This document shows, one piece after another, positions 23,718-33,850 of a stretch of 64,000 nt of DNA; position 1 is the stretch's first letter, and every line of letters starts with the position of its first letter. The translations under genes were made by a program, and so were the position numbers. This DNA comes from CAHJXF01 sp038240015 (GTDB lineage: Bacteria > Pseudomonadota > Gammaproteobacteria > Burkholderiales > Burkholderiaceae_D): assembly GCA_038240015.1 (NCBI GenBank), contig JBBSEF010000005.1:32109-96108 (forward strand), in the 5' to 3' direction. The notes beneath the pieces were generated by a model. The model was not told the origin of the DNA. It was given only the letters and a program-made list of their open reading frames with translations, and ran no database searches.

Positions 23718-25295
23718 ATGCGCATCGCCCGCCTGTTCACCATCGCTCGCGTGATGTGGCGCTTCGGGCTCGACGAGATCGCGGCCGGCGGTCTCGCGAG
23801 TCCCCTGCTCACGCGAACCATCGTCCGCCTGCGTTTCGGCCGCGACTTCACGACGCCACGCGGCGTGCGCTTGCGAGAAGCGCTCGAAGCGCTCGGTCCG
23901 ATCTTCGTCAAGTTCGGCCAGATGCTCTCGACGCGCCGCGACCTCTTGCCGGCCGATGTCGCCGACGAGCTCGCGAAGTTGCAGGATCGCGTTCCGCCCT
24001 TCGACCCCGAGCTTGCGATACGACAGATTCGTCTGTCGCTGGGCAAGGACCCCGACGACTTGTTCGCGTCGTTCGATCGCAAGCCGGTCGCATCGGCTTC
24101 GATCGCACAGGTGCACTTCGCGACCTTGCGCGCCGATGCAGAGGGACACGAGCGCGAAGTCGCCGTGAAGGTCCTGCGGCCGAACATGCAGCAAGCGATC
24201 GAGCGCGACCTCGAGCTGTTGCGCACGCTCGCCGCGCTGGTCGAGCGTTTCTCAGCCGATGGCAAGCGGCTTCGTCCTCGCGCAGTGGTGGCCGAGTTCG
24301 ACAAGTACCTGCACGACGAACTCGACCTGATGCGCGAAGCCGCGAACGGAAGTCAACTGCGTCGCAACTTCGCCGATTCGAAGCTGCTTCACGTCCCCGA
24401 GATGATGTGGGACTACTGCAGCAGCGCGGTGATCGTGATGGAGCGCGTGTCGGGCATTCCGATCGGGCGCATCGATCAACTGCGCGCGGCGGGGATCGAT
24501 CTGAAGAAACTGTCGCGCGACGGCGTCGAGATCTTCTTCACGCAAGTATTCAGGCACGGCTTCTTTCACGCCGACATGCACCCGGGGAACATCTACGTGG
24601 GCGACTCGGGGACCGACTTCAATCGCTACATCGCGATCGACTTCGGCATCGTCGGCACGCTGACCGACTTCGACAAGAACTATCTCGCGCAGAATTTTCT
24701 CGCGTTCTTTCATCGCGACTACAAGCGCGTGGCGACGCTGCACATCGAGTCCGGTTGGGTCCCCAAGGGCACGCGCGAAGACGAACTCGAGTCGGCGATT
24801 CGCGCGACCTGCGAACCGGTGTTCGATCTGCCGCTGTCGCGCATCTCGCTCGGTCAGGTTCTGCTGCGCCTCTTTCAAACTTCGCGCCGATTCAATGTCG
24901 AGATCCAGCCGCAGTTGGTGCTGCTGCAAAAGACGCTGCTCAACATCGAAGGCCTCGGTCGTCAGCTCGATCCCGACCTCGATCTTTGGGCGACCGCGCA
25001 GCCGTTTCTCGAACGCTGGATGAAGGACCAGCTCGGATGGCGCGGCTTTCGCGACCGGCTCGCGAAGGAAGCCACGCAGTTCGCGACCTTCGTGCCGCAG
25101 ATTCCGCGGCTCGTGCATCGGGTGCTGCAAAACGAGGCCGAGCATCCTCTCGCCGTCGCGGTTGCCGATCTGGCGGTCGCACAGCAACGCACGCGCCACG
25201 CGCTCGCGGTCGGCTTCGGCGTCGTCGGCCTGTTGCTCGCTGCGCTCATCGCGCTGGTCGTCATCGTCGTGATTCACGGCCGTTGGCCGTGGTGA
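23718..25295 (+). CDS. ubiB: UbiB atypical kinase/ATPase for ubiquinone biosynthesis
   Basis: 525-aa ADCK/ABC1-family protein supporting ubiquinone synthesis at the inner membrane. Hallmarks: the KxGQ motif in FVKFGQMLSTRRDLLP near residues 62-77, the Ala-rich nucleotide loop ASASIAQVHFA, the catalytic-loop equivalent HADMHPGNIYV and the metal-binding IDFGIVGTL. The C-terminus has a hydrophobic hairpin (HALAVGFGVVGLLLAALIAL, then VVIVVIHG) that anchors the protein. The usual E. coli length is 546 aa. Last gene of the ubiquinone block; the next gene has its own -10 box. Confidence 0.95.
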   Translation: MRIARLFTIARVMWRFGLDEIAAGGLASPLLTRTIVRLRFGRDFTTPRGVRLREALEALGPIFVKFGQMLSTRRDLLPADVADELAKLQDRVPPFDPELAIRQIRLSLGKDPDDLFASFDRKPVASASIAQVHFATLRADAEGHEREVAVKVLRPNMQQAIERDLELLRTLAALVERFSADGKRLRPRAVVAEFDKYLHDELDLMREAANGSQLRRNFADSKLLHVPEMMWDYCSSAVIVMERVSGIPIGRIDQLRAAGIDLKKLSRDGVEIFFTQVFRHGFFHADMHPGNIYVGDSGTDFNRYIAIDFGIVGTLTDFDKNYLAQNFLAFFHRDYKRVATLHIESGWVPKGTREDELESAIRATCEPVFDLPLSRISLGQVLLRLFQTSRRFNVEIQPQLVLLQKTLLNIEGLGRQLDPDLDLWATAQPFLERWMKDQLGWRGFRDRLAKEATQFATFVPQIPRLVHRVLQNEAEHPLAVAVADLAVAQQRTRHALAVGFGVVGLLLAALIALVVIVVIHGRWPW

Positions 25296-25325
25296 ATGCC
25301 GCGCAGCCGTCTCCGCAATCGTCAC

Positions 25326-25331
25326 TATAAT
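25326..25331 (+). promoter_or_regulatory. Putative -10 box of the symporter gene
   Basis: A perfect TATAAT 38 bases before the symporter ATG. No clear -35 hexamer. The expected leader is about 32 bases. Confidence 0.4.
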
Positions 25332-25369
25332 TTCGCGTTTCGCGGATTCGAACGCAGCAGCCCGGACGC

Positions 25370-26881
25370 ATGAACAATCTTTTCTGGTTCGTCATCATCT
25401 ACTGGGTCATCTCGGTCGGCATCGGACTCTATGCCGCCCGCTACGTCCACAACTCAAGCGACTACGCCAATGCGGGCCGCTCGCTGCCGCTCTATGTCGT
25501 GACCGCGACCGTGTTCGCGACCTGGTTCGGCTCGGAGACCGTGCTCGGGATTCCCGCCGTCTTCCTGAAGGACGGTCTGGGCGGCGTCATCGCCGACCCG
25601 TTCGGCGCGTCGCTGTGTCTGATCCTCGTCGGTCTGTTCTTCGCGCGGCCGCTGTACCGCATGAACCTTTTGACGATCGGCGACTTCTATCGCAACAAAT
25701 ACGGCCGCATCGTCGAAGTGCTCACGTCGCTTGCGATCGTGATCTCGTATCTGGGCTGGGTCGGCGCGCAGTTCTCGGCCTTGGGCCTGGTCTTCAACGT
25801 CGTGTCGGGTGGCGCGATTTCAGAGACGGTGGGCACGATCATCGGGGCCTCGACCGTGATGATCTACACCATCTACGGTGGCATGTGGGCGGTGGCGATC
25901 ACCGACTTCATCCAGATGATCATCATCGTCGCGGGCATGCTCTACATCGGCGCCGAAGTCGGCGGGCAGGCGGGCGGCGTTGGTCACGTCGTGCAACACG
26001 CGATCGATGCCGGCAAGTTCGCCAACTTCTGGCCGGGCGCGAACTGGATCGGCCTCTTGGGATTTTTTGGCGCGTTGATCACGCTGATGCTCGGCTCGAT
26101 CCCGCAGCAGGACGTGTTTCAGCGCGTTGCATCCGCACGAAACGAAAAGACCGCGGGCCGCGCGTCGGTGCTCGGCGGCCTGATGTATTTCTGCTTCGCG
26201 TTCATCCCGATGTTCCTCGCGTACGCGGCGACACTCATCGATCCGCAGATGGTCGCGCCGCTACTGGCCAGCGACGAGAAGCGCGCCGCGCAGCAAATCC
26301 TGCCTAACCTCGTGTTGAATCACGCGCCGTTCTTTGCGCAGGTGATGTTCTTCGGCGCATTGCTCTCGGCGATCAAGAGCTGCGCATCGGCGACCTTGCT
26401 CGCACCGTCGGTGACTTTCGCCGAGAACATACTCAAGCCCGCGTTCAAGAACGTCACCGACAAGAACCTGTTGAAGACGATGCGCATCGTGGTGCTGTGC
26501 TTCACGATCCTCGTCACGCTCTACTCGCTGGGCTCGAACCTGCCGATCTACAAGATGGTCGAGAACGCCTACAAGATCACGCTGGTGGTTGCGTTCGTGC
26601 CGCTGGTCTTCGGGCTCTATTGGAAGCGCGCGAACACGCAGGGCGCGATGCTCGCGATCGGCCTGGGCCTCGTCTCGTGGATCGGCATGGAGACGACCAA
26701 TCCCGATGCGCCGCTGCCGCCGCAACTGTTGGGGCTGATGATGGCGCTGTTGGGAATGATCGTCGGATCGTTGATGCCCACGATGGGCCAGGTGCGCGAA
26801 ATAGAAGTCGTCGCGGAGCGTGTGTTGTCGGGTGGCAAGGAGGCAAGCAATGAATTCAGCGCGCAAACCAGAGCCGAGTGA
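25370..26881 (+). CDS. Sodium:solute symporter family (SSS) transporter
   Basis: 503-aa integral membrane protein with about 13 hydrophobic helices and SSS signatures: the first helix FVIIYWVISVGIGLYAARYV, the unwound region ATVFATWFGSETVLGIPAVF, and FGALITLMLGSIPQQDVFQR in the middle. The family imports organic solutes (amino acids, carboxylates, sugars) with sodium; the substrate is not determined. The following thioredoxin-like gene begins inside its last 32 bases, so the two are translationally coupled. Confidence 0.88.
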   Translation: MNNLFWFVIIYWVISVGIGLYAARYVHNSSDYANAGRSLPLYVVTATVFATWFGSETVLGIPAVFLKDGLGGVIADPFGASLCLILVGLFFARPLYRMNLLTIGDFYRNKYGRIVEVLTSLAIVISYLGWVGAQFSALGLVFNVVSGGAISETVGTIIGASTVMIYTIYGGMWAVAITDFIQMIIIVAGMLYIGAEVGGQAGGVGHVVQHAIDAGKFANFWPGANWIGLLGFFGALITLMLGSIPQQDVFQRVASARNEKTAGRASVLGGLMYFCFAFIPMFLAYAATLIDPQMVAPLLASDEKRAAQQILPNLVLNHAPFFAQVMFFGALLSAIKSCASATLLAPSVTFAENILKPAFKNVTDKNLLKTMRIVVLCFTILVTLYSLGSNLPIYKMVENAYKITLVVAFVPLVFGLYWKRANTQGAMLAIGLGLVSWIGMETTNPDAPLPPQLLGLMMALLGMIVGSLMPTMGQVREIEVVAERVLSGGKEASNEFSAQTRAE

Positions 26882-27443
26882 AGAGGCGCGTGAACAAAGG
26901 CGTCGCGCCGTTGTACGCTGGATTCTGCTCGGCTTGTCCGCAGCGTGCGCTGTCGTCGTCACGTTATCGGCGTCGCACGTTCGCGCGCAGAATGCGCCGG
27001 CCGCAGCGCCCACGCCCGATCGATCCGCGAAGCCCGCATTGCCCTACGACGAGGCCGCCGATCCGCATCGCGATTTACAGAACGCGCTCGCGAATGCGAA
27101 GAAGTCGGGCAAGCGCGTGCTGATCGTGTTCGGCGCGAACTGGTGCCCCGATTGTCGCGCGCTCGACCGCGAGTTTCATGCAAGCGGCAAGACCGCCGAG
27201 CTGGTCCGTTCGCGCTACGAAGTCGTCAAGGTCGATGTCGGCCGCTTCGACAAGAGCCTCGATTTCGCGAAGCTCTACGGCGAGCCGATCAGGAAGGGTA
27301 TCCCGTCGGTGGTCGTCGTCACGCCGACCAATCAGGTGGTCTATCAGACCCGGGCCGGTGAACTCGCCGACGCGCGCGGGATGGGCGCCGACGGCATCTA
27401 CAGCTTCTTCAAGACGATGGCCGATCGACCGGTGGGTTCGTGA
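26850..27443 (+). CDS. Membrane-anchored thioredoxin-fold protein (WCPDC)
   Basis: 197 aa. A single hydrophobic helix (about 22-45, WILLGLSAACAVVVTLSASH) acts as signal anchor, or signal peptide if cut at VRA-QN. The periplasmic thioredoxin domain (about 70-190) has the active site NWCPDC at residues 97-102 and a late cis-Pro segment GIPSVVVVTP. The Pro-Asp between the cysteines differs from the usual Gly-Pro. Family members reduce or oxidise periplasmic protein thiols. AAGGAGG seven bases before ATG 26850 decides this start. Co-transcribed with the symporter gene. Confidence 0.83.
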   Translation: MNSARKPEPSEEAREQRRRAVVRWILLGLSAACAVVVTLSASHVRAQNAPAAAPTPDRSAKPALPYDEAADPHRDLQNALANAKKSGKRVLIVFGANWCPDCRALDREFHASGKTAELVRSRYEVVKVDVGRFDKSLDFAKLYGEPIRKGIPSVVVVTPTNQVVYQTRAGELADARGMGADGIYSFFKTMADRPVGS

Positions 27444-27470
27444 CGCGCGCGCCATCATTCGCGCAACGAC

Positions 27471-27508
27471 CCATCCCACCCCAACCATCCCTTTGAAGGG
27501 GAGGGAGC
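27471..27508 (+). repeat. Dispersed intergenic repeat, copy 2
   Basis: Similar to 8317-8356, both ending CTTTGAAGGGGAGGGAG or CTTGAAGGGGAGTGAG. The end can fold (CCCTT/AAGGG). It lies in the 216-base gap between the thioredoxin and IOR genes, which otherwise contains nothing I recognise. Confidence 0.6.
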
Positions 27509-27659
27509 GTCCGATTGAAGCCGCAGGAGGTTTCTGCTAACTTCGGCTCCCGGTTCGCATCGCGAATCACCACGCTTCACGTTCACAAGACGTGAGTCGA
27601 CATCGCAGATGCCACCCGCATCTCGCGCTTCCCGAAAACACGATTTTTGAGGATCACGC

Positions 27660-30600
27660 ATGAACGCGCCTGTCTCGCCCCATCACCTGACGCCCGAGTT
27701 GCACGAAGCGCTCGGCCGCGTCACGCTCGACGACAAATACACCCTCGCGAAGGGCCGTGCCTACATGAACGGCACGCAGGCGCTGGTGCGTCTGTTGATG
27801 CTTCAGCACGAGCGCGACTTGCGAGCGGGTCTCAACACTGCGGGCTTCGTATCGGGTTATCGCGGCTCGCCGCTGGGTGCGGTCGATCAGACGCTGTGGA
27901 AAGCGAAGAAACATCTCGAGCAGCACCACATCGCGTTTCAACCGGGGCTGAACGAAGACCTCGCAGCGACCTCGGTGTGGGGCTCGCAGCAAGTCAACCT
28001 GTCGCCGCAAGCGAAGTACGACGGCGTCTTCGGCATGTGGTACGGCAAGGGGCCTGGAGTCGATCGAAGCGGCGACGTGTTCAAGCATGCGAACGCAGCG
28101 GGCACGTCGAAGCATGGCGGCGTGCTGGTCCTCGCGGGTGACGATCACTCGGCGAAGTCCTCGACCTTGCCGCATCAGTCCGATCACATCCTGAAAGCCT
28201 GCGGCATTCCGGTGTTCTTCCCCGCGACCGTGCAGGAGTATCTCGACCTCGGCCTGCATGCGTATGCGATGAGCCGCTACTCGGGCTTGTGGACCGGCTT
28301 CAAGGTCGTCACCGATGTCGTCGAAGCATCGGCGTCGGTGATCGTCGATCCCGATCGCGTCGAGATCGTGCTGCCCGAAGATTTCATGGTACCGCCCGGA
28401 GGCCTCAACATCCGCTGGCCCGACTCGCCGCTCGAGCAGGAAGCGCGGTTGATGGATTTCAAGTGGTACGCGGCGCTCGCCTACGTGCGCGCCAACAAGC
28501 TCAACTACACCGTGTGGGATTCGCCGCGTGCGCGCTTCGGCATCATGGCGAGCGGCAAGGCTTATCTCGACACACGTCAGGCCTTGATGGATCTGGGTCT
28601 GGGTGAAGCCGAATGCGCACAACTCGGCATTCGTCTCTTCAAAGTCGGCGTGGTGTGGCCGCTCGACGCGTATCACGTGCGCGAGTTCGCGACCGGGCTG
28701 CAGGAGATTCTGGTCGTCGAGGAAAAGCGCCAGATCATCGAGTATCAACTGAAGGAAGAGCTCTACAACTTCAGCGAGCATGCGCGGCCGCGCGTGTTCG
28801 GCAAGTTCGACGACAAGGAAGGCGGCGAGTGGGCGATCCCGCAAGGCAATTGGTTGCTGCCTGCGAAGTACGAGCTGTCGCCCGCGTCGATCGCGAAGGC
28901 GATCGCGAGTCGCTTCTCCAACTTCGAGTTACCGAACGATGTGCGCGCGCGCATCGATGCTCGTCTTGCGATCATCGATGCGAAAGAAAAGGCGCTGGCG
29001 AAGCCGCGAGTCATCACGGAACGCAAACCTTTCTTCTGTTCGGGTTGCCCGCACAACACGTCGACGCGCGTACCCGAAGGCTCGCGCGCGGTCGCGGGTA
29101 TCGGCTGCCATTACATGACGGTGTGGATGCCCGATCGCCGCACCGAGACCTTCACGCAGATGGGCGGCGAAGGCACGCCGTGGATCGGCCAGGCGCCGTT
29201 CACCAACGAGAAGCACATCTTCGCGAATCTCGGCGACGGCACTTACTTCCACTCGGGCGTCCTCGCGATTCGCGCATCGATCGCGGCCAAGGTCAACATC
29301 ACGTACAAGATTCTGTTCAACGACGCGGTGGCCATGACGGGTGGGCAGGCTACCGACGGGTCGCTGACGGTGCCGCAGATCACGCGCCAGATGGCGGCCG
29401 AAGGCGCGAAGAAAATCATCGTCGTCACCGACGAGCCGGAGAAGTACGACGGCCACTGGAACCCGAACCGTGTCGTGCAGAACGAGGAAGGTTCGGCCGC
29501 GATCGCCACCGGCAAGAAGTCGAAGTCGCTCGGCCCGATGCACGACCATCATCTTGCGCACGGCGTATCGGTGCATCACCGCGACGAGCTCGACAAGTTG
29601 CAGCGCGAACTGCGCGAAGTCGAGGGCGTATCCATCCTGATCTACGACCAGACCTGTGCGAGCGAGAAGCGTCGCCGCAGGAAAAAAATCGTCGACGGCA
29701 GGCCGCTCTTTCCCGATCCGGCCAAACGCGTGTTCATCAACGACCTCGTATGCGAAGGCTGCGGCGACTGCTCGGTGCAATCGAACTGTCTATCGGTCGA
29801 GCCGCTCGAGACCGAGTTCGGCAGGAAGCGCGTGATCAATCAGTCGTCGTGCAACAAGGACTATTCGTGCGTGAAGGGTTTCTGCCCGAGCTTCGTGACG
29901 GTCGAAGGTGGCCGCGTGAAGAAGGGCAAGGGCGGCGCAACGGGCAATTCGGCAGCGGGCGCCGAAGTCGATCGATTGTTCGACTTGCCTCAGCCCACCA
30001 TCCCGCAAGTCACGGCGCCTTACGGCATCCTCGTGATGGGCGTAGGCGGCACCGGGGTCGTGACGATCGGCCAGTTGCTCGGCATGGCGGGCCATCTCGA
30101 AGGCAAGGGCGTGTCGGTCCTCGACATGGCGGGCCTCGCGCAGAAGGGTGGCGAGGTCGCCTCGCACGTGCAGATCGCGGCAACGCCCGAAAGACTGCAA
30201 GCCACACGCATCGCAACCGGCGAAGCCGATCTGGTTCTCGGCTGCGACATCATCGTCACCGGCAACACCGAAGCGCTGTCGAAGATGCAGGCCGGCAAGA
30301 CACGCGCGATCGTCAACACCGCCGACATTCCGACCGCCGAGTTCGTACGCGATCCCGACTGGAAATTTCCGGGCTCCGATCTCGCCGGCGAGATCCGTTC
30401 TGCGGTCGGTTCCGATCGCAGCGACAGTGACAGCGAGGACCGCTGCAACTTCATCGATGCCAATCGCCTCACCGTCGCGCTGCTCGGCGATGCGCTCTAC
30501 ACCAATCCGTTCATGCTCGGCTATGCGTGGCAGAAGGGCTGGATTCCTCTCACGCATGAAGCGCTCGAGCGCGCGATCGAACTCAATGCGGTGCAGGTCG

Positions 30601-31424
30601 AGACCAACAAGAAGGCTTTCCTGTGGGGTCGTCGCGCCGCGCACGATCGCGAAGCGGTCGAGAGAGTGGCCTTCCCGGCCGAGGTCGTCGAGTTGAAGCG
30701 CGAAGGCTCGAAGAAGATGTCGGGCAGCCTCGACGAAATGATCAAGCGTCGCGCCGAGTTCTTGATCGGGTACCAGGACCAGGCCTATGCGGAGCGGTAC
30801 ATGGCGCTGGTCGACAAGGTGCGCGGTGCGGAGATGCGACTCGCGGGCGCCTCGTCGAAGGCCGAGATGCCGTCGCCGATGCCGTTCACTGCGGCGGTCG
30901 CGCGCTATTACTTCAAGCTGCTCGCCTACAAGGACGAATACGAAGTCGCGCGTCTCTACACCGATCCGTCGTTCATGGAGAAGATCAACGCGCAGTTCGA
31001 GGCCGATGAGAAGAACGGTCCGATCACGCTCAGGTTCCATCTCGCGCCACCGATGTTCTCGAAGCGCGACGACAAGGGTCATCTGATCAAGAAGCAGTTC
31101 GGGCCGTGGATGATGAAGGGCTTCAATCTGCTCGCGAAGATGAAGGGCTTGCGCGGCACGGCGTTCGACGTGTTCGGTCGCACCGAAGAGCGCAAGGCCG
31201 AACGCGCATTGATCGCCGAGTACGAGGCGACCGTCGCGATGATGCTGGCCAAGCTCGACGCTACCAATCTCGATGCGGCAGTCGCGGTTGCCAGCGTGCC
31301 TGAAGAAATTCGCGGTTACGGCCACGTCAAGGAAGCCAACATGATCAAGGCCGCCGCGACTCGCGAGCAATTGATTTCGGCATTCAAGGCGCCGGTCAAG
31401 GAGTTGAACCGCGCGCGCGCCTGA
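27660..31424 (+). CDS. Indolepyruvate:ferredoxin oxidoreductase, fused IorA-IorB type
   Basis: 1254-aa fusion that oxidatively decarboxylates aryl- or branched 2-oxoacids to acyl-CoA. Order: N-terminal pyrimidine-binding TPP domain (about 25-400, FVSGYRGSPLGAVDQ); TPP-binding domain beginning CSGCPHNTSTRVPEG near 459; a Cys-rich iron-sulfur region CEGCGDCSVQSNC near 700 continuing to CNKDYSCVKGFCPS; a gamma domain with GVGGTGVVTIGQLLG near 793 and GLAQKGGEVASHV; and a C-terminal DUF6537-type region. In betaproteobacteria the enzyme serves phenylalanine/tyrosine or branched-chain amino acid breakdown. GAGG precedes ATG 27660 at good spacing. It stands alone with intergenic gaps on both sides. 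Confidence 0.9.
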   Translation: MNAPVSPHHLTPELHEALGRVTLDDKYTLAKGRAYMNGTQALVRLLMLQHERDLRAGLNTAGFVSGYRGSPLGAVDQTLWKAKKHLEQHHIAFQPGLNEDLAATSVWGSQQVNLSPQAKYDGVFGMWYGKGPGVDRSGDVFKHANAAGTSKHGGVLVLAGDDHSAKSSTLPHQSDHILKACGIPVFFPATVQEYLDLGLHAYAMSRYSGLWTGFKVVTDVVEASASVIVDPDRVEIVLPEDFMVPPGGLNIRWPDSPLEQEARLMDFKWYAALAYVRANKLNYTVWDSPRARFGIMASGKAYLDTRQALMDLGLGEAECAQLGIRLFKVGVVWPLDAYHVREFATGLQEILVVEEKRQIIEYQLKEELYNFSEHARPRVFGKFDDKEGGEWAIPQGNWLLPAKYELSPASIAKAIASRFSNFELPNDVRARIDARLAIIDAKEKALAKPRVITERKPFFCSGCPHNTSTRVPEGSRAVAGIGCHYMTVWMPDRRTETFTQMGGEGTPWIGQAPFTNEKHIFANLGDGTYFHSGVLAIRASIAAKVNITYKILFNDAVAMTGGQATDGSLTVPQITRQMAAEGAKKIIVVTDEPEKYDGHWNPNRVVQNEEGSAAIATGKKSKSLGPMHDHHLAHGVSVHHRDELDKLQRELREVEGVSILIYDQTCASEKRRRRKKIVDGRPLFPDPAKRVFINDLVCEGCGDCSVQSNCLSVEPLETEFGRKRVINQSSCNKDYSCVKGFCPSFVTVEGGRVKKGKGGATGNSAAGAEVDRLFDLPQPTIPQVTAPYGILVMGVGGTGVVTIGQLLGMAGHLEGKGVSVLDMAGLAQKGGEVASHVQIAATPERLQATRIATGEADLVLGCDIIVTGNTEALSKMQAGKTRAIVNTADIPTAEFVRDPDWKFPGSDLAGEIRSAVGSDRSDSDSEDRCNFIDANRLTVALLGDALYTNPFMLGYAWQKGWIPLTHEALERAIELNAVQVETNKKAFLWGRRAAHDREAVERVAFPAEVVELKREGSKKMSGSLDEMIKRRAEFLIGYQDQAYAERYMALVDKVRGAEMRLAGASSKAEMPSPMPFTAAVARYYFKLLAYKDEYEVARLYTDPSFMEKINAQFEADEKNGPITLRFHLAPPMFSKRDDKGHLIKKQFGPWMMKGFNLLAKMKGLRGTAFDVFGRTEERKAERALIAEYEATVAMMLAKLDATNLDAAVAVASVPEEIRGYGHVKEANMIKAAATREQLISAFKAPVKELNRARA

Positions 31425-31436
31425 ATCGAGCGCGGT

Positions 31437-32633
31437 TCAGCTGATCGCCTCGATCTTCTCGAGCGTCATCTCGATGGTGCTGCCATTCGGTTCGGTGTAA
31501 AGCACGCGCGCCGGATAGCCGCCGTCGAGATGCGCGATCCAGATATCGATCGTCTTGTCGTTCGAACCGAGCTTGGGTACGCGCCGCAAGTGGGCCGTCA
31601 TCAGTGGCCCGATACCGACTTCGATCGTCTCGATCCCCTGCGTGTCGAACACCCAGGTCTCGAGCTCGCCCCGCACTCCCGCGACCGGAATGTCGATGTG
31701 GCCTCCCATCGTGGCAAGGTTCGGGTTCACGCGCAGCAATGCGCCGATCTGGAACAAGACTGACAGGCGATCCTGCGCGCCCGGCAACAGCGGCGCGATT
31801 GCGGACGACGATGAATAGCTGATCGATTGACGCGCATCGCGGTTGAAGTTGGTGGCAACGGTCGATCGTTTGCGCGGTGTCTCGGTGTAGCGCTGGGGTT
31901 CGAGACCTGCGCTCGTCACGGCGCCCTCGCTATGCGATGCGAGCACATCGGCCTTGATCAGGATGAAGTCGATCGCGGCCTTCAGATCGATTTGATATCC
32001 GGCTTCGTTGCTCGCCCAGGAGATCGATCCGACGCCGTAATAAAAAACCGGATTGGCATACTTGCGCTCGACTGCGACGACCTTGTATGCGAGGCGTGCC
32101 GACGCAGGTGCGTCGGTTTCGAGCTGCGGCTGGGGCTGCGGCTGCGGTGTCGGAATAGGCGGTGGCGTCTGCTTATCTGCGGTTTCGGGGGACGACGCGA
32201 GATCCGCAGCCGATGCGCTCCGGGCGTCAGGCAGCGCGGGCTTCTGTGTCGAGGCGGTTGCTGAGGGCCGGGTCACGACATCGACGCGCGCAGTGCCCTG
32301 GTCGAGCGATTCGGGAACGAACTCGGTAATGCGCGCGGGGGTTTTTTTTCGCGCGCTATGCGAGGCCGCAGGCGCAGGCTCCGCGGCTTTCGGCGGCGCA
32401 GCCGGCGGTGGAGGTTCCGCGTGCTCGACGAGGTTTTCCGCGGGCGTCACCAGGATCGCGCGGATCGGCTTGCCGTCGGCGTTGTCGTTTGCGACATCGA
32501 GCGTCCATTGCGGAAGCACGTCGAGAGCGGCGACGTGAATCAGCAGGGACAGCACGACGATCGTCAGCCAGCTCCGGGCATTTCGTTGTCCGATGCGAGG
32601 GGCCGATGACATGGGTGCGGGCGCGACCGACAT
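31437..32633 (-). CDS. DUF3108 protein with TonB-like proline-rich N-terminus
   Basis: 398 aa. An N-terminal membrane helix (about 22-40, SWLTIVVLSLLIHVAAL) is followed by a Pro/Ala-rich segment (about 65-175, including EPPPPAAPPKAAEPAPA) and a C-terminal DUF3108 domain (about 185-398), predicted to be a beta-rich periplasmic fold. The layout recalls TonB, with a periplasm-spanning linker, but the C-terminal domain is different. Function is unknown. It converges with the IOR gene and is divergent from the PhaM-like gene. A second in-frame ATG at 32612 (MSSAPRIG) is also possible. Confidence 0.75.
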   Translation of the reverse strand: MSVAPAPMSSAPRIGQRNARSWLTIVVLSLLIHVAALDVLPQWTLDVANDNADGKPIRAILVTPAENLVEHAEPPPPAAPPKAAEPAPAASHSARKKTPARITEFVPESLDQGTARVDVVTRPSATASTQKPALPDARSASAADLASSPETADKQTPPPIPTPQPQPQPQLETDAPASARLAYKVVAVERKYANPVFYYGVGSISWASNEAGYQIDLKAAIDFILIKADVLASHSEGAVTSAGLEPQRYTETPRKRSTVATNFNRDARQSISYSSSSAIAPLLPGAQDRLSVLFQIGALLRVNPNLATMGGHIDIPVAGVRGELETWVFDTQGIETIEVGIGPLMTAHLRRVPKLGSNDKTIDIWIAHLDGGYPARVLYTEPNGSTIEMTLEKIEAIS

Positions 32634-32817
32634 GAAGCGATGATGAAGCGCGAACGAGGCGAAGTGAAGGGGCGCGCAGATGCAATGACCACAGCGTCTG
32701 CCCGCCGGTCGGACCTTCGCGGCCGATCACGCGGTGGCTATCGTGTTCCGCGCGCGCTTGCGCTGTCATACTCACGGACGCTGCTCCCATCATAGCTTCG
32801 CAACGACGAGAGACGAT

Positions 32818-33672
32818 ATGAGCAATCCAGCCAAACCCATGTGGCCCGACGCCAGCACGTTTCCGTTTGCGCAAGGACTCGCAGGCGGAGTGGACTTCAT
32901 GAAAAAATTGTGGGGCAACGTGCCGGGAAATACCGCGGTGCCGAGCTTCCTCGTGCCGACTCTCGACCTCGAAGAACTCGACAAACGAATCTCCGACCTC
33001 AGAGCGGCCGAGTCGTGGCTCGAAGTAAACCTCAACCTGCTGCGCGCGACAATTCAAGGACTCGAGGTTCAGCGCCACACCATCGCGGCGATTCGGTCGC
33101 TTGGCGTGACGAACGAAGGGCCGCGGGCTGGCTCGATCGCGCCGCCCATTCCGAGCGGGCTGCCGCCCGGTTGGCCGGTAGCGCGACACGACGAGGGCCG
33201 AGCGGATGCCCGCAGTGAGCCCTCCAATGAGCCCTCCGTTGCCGACGTCGCCGCGGCCAGCCCGGGGGCAACTCGGACCGATTTTTCCGAGTCCGGCGCC
33301 GACGATGGCAGTTCGCTTGACGATGCGGATCACGCCGATGAGCAACGCGCGGGCGTGACCAGGAAAGTTGCGCGCAAAGCATCACGACCATCGGCGTCGC
33401 CGAGCAAGACGACGGACGCAATGCCCACCGCTATCCTTTCGGGGGCTGCGGCCGGCAACTGGCTGGGTTATATGCAAGACCAGTTCGCGAAAGTCGCGCA
33501 GGCGGCGCTTGCCAGTTCGCCCATGGTCGCCTCCGGCGGGTCCCGCGAGAGTGCGGCCGCGCCCATTCGGAAAGTAGTGCGCACCCCGTCCGGAACGAAG
33601 GCTGCAACGAAGGCTGCAACGAAGAGCGGGGCCAAGCGCTCTCACGCAGCGAGGAAACCCGGTACGCGCTGA
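32818..33672 (+). CDS. phaM: PhaM-like polyhydroxyalkanoate granule-associated protein
   Basis: 284 aa. The N-terminal 100 residues (AGGVDFMKKLWGNVP, then PTLDLEELDKRISDLRAAES and LNLLRATIQGLEVQRHTIAA) match the PhaM family of betaproteobacteria, in which PhaM activates PHA synthase and ties PHB granules to the nucleoid. The C-terminus carries a basic AAKK-like tail (GTKAATKAATKSGAKRSHAA) suited to DNA binding, as in PhaM. The middle (about 115-205) is low-complexity. No phaC or phasin gene is nearby. ATG 32818 is preferred to an upstream in-frame start. Confidence 0.75.
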   Translation: MSNPAKPMWPDASTFPFAQGLAGGVDFMKKLWGNVPGNTAVPSFLVPTLDLEELDKRISDLRAAESWLEVNLNLLRATIQGLEVQRHTIAAIRSLGVTNEGPRAGSIAPPIPSGLPPGWPVARHDEGRADARSEPSNEPSVADVAAASPGATRTDFSESGADDGSSLDDADHADEQRAGVTRKVARKASRPSASPSKTTDAMPTAILSGAAAGNWLGYMQDQFAKVAQAALASSPMVASGGSRESAAAPIRKVVRTPSGTKAATKAATKSGAKRSHAARKPGTR

Positions 33673-33850
33673 CGCGGTTGCGGCGCGCGGCTCATCGGCG
33701 CGTCTTGCAGTTCATGCGCAAGATCGCGCTGCGCATCGCACCGCCGGTGCGCAGGATGATTCGTGTCCCTATGCTTGCGTCTTTCGCACGTAGGCGCCAA
33801 CCCGAAGGCTCCGACCGCGTGACCTGCGAGCGGCTTTCTTTCGTCGATTC

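Noticed and set aside
28613..31370. Long frames of 526-605 codons in other frames of the IOR gene
   Set aside because: They overlap conserved TPP and Fe-S motifs of the IOR frame and show no domain of their own.
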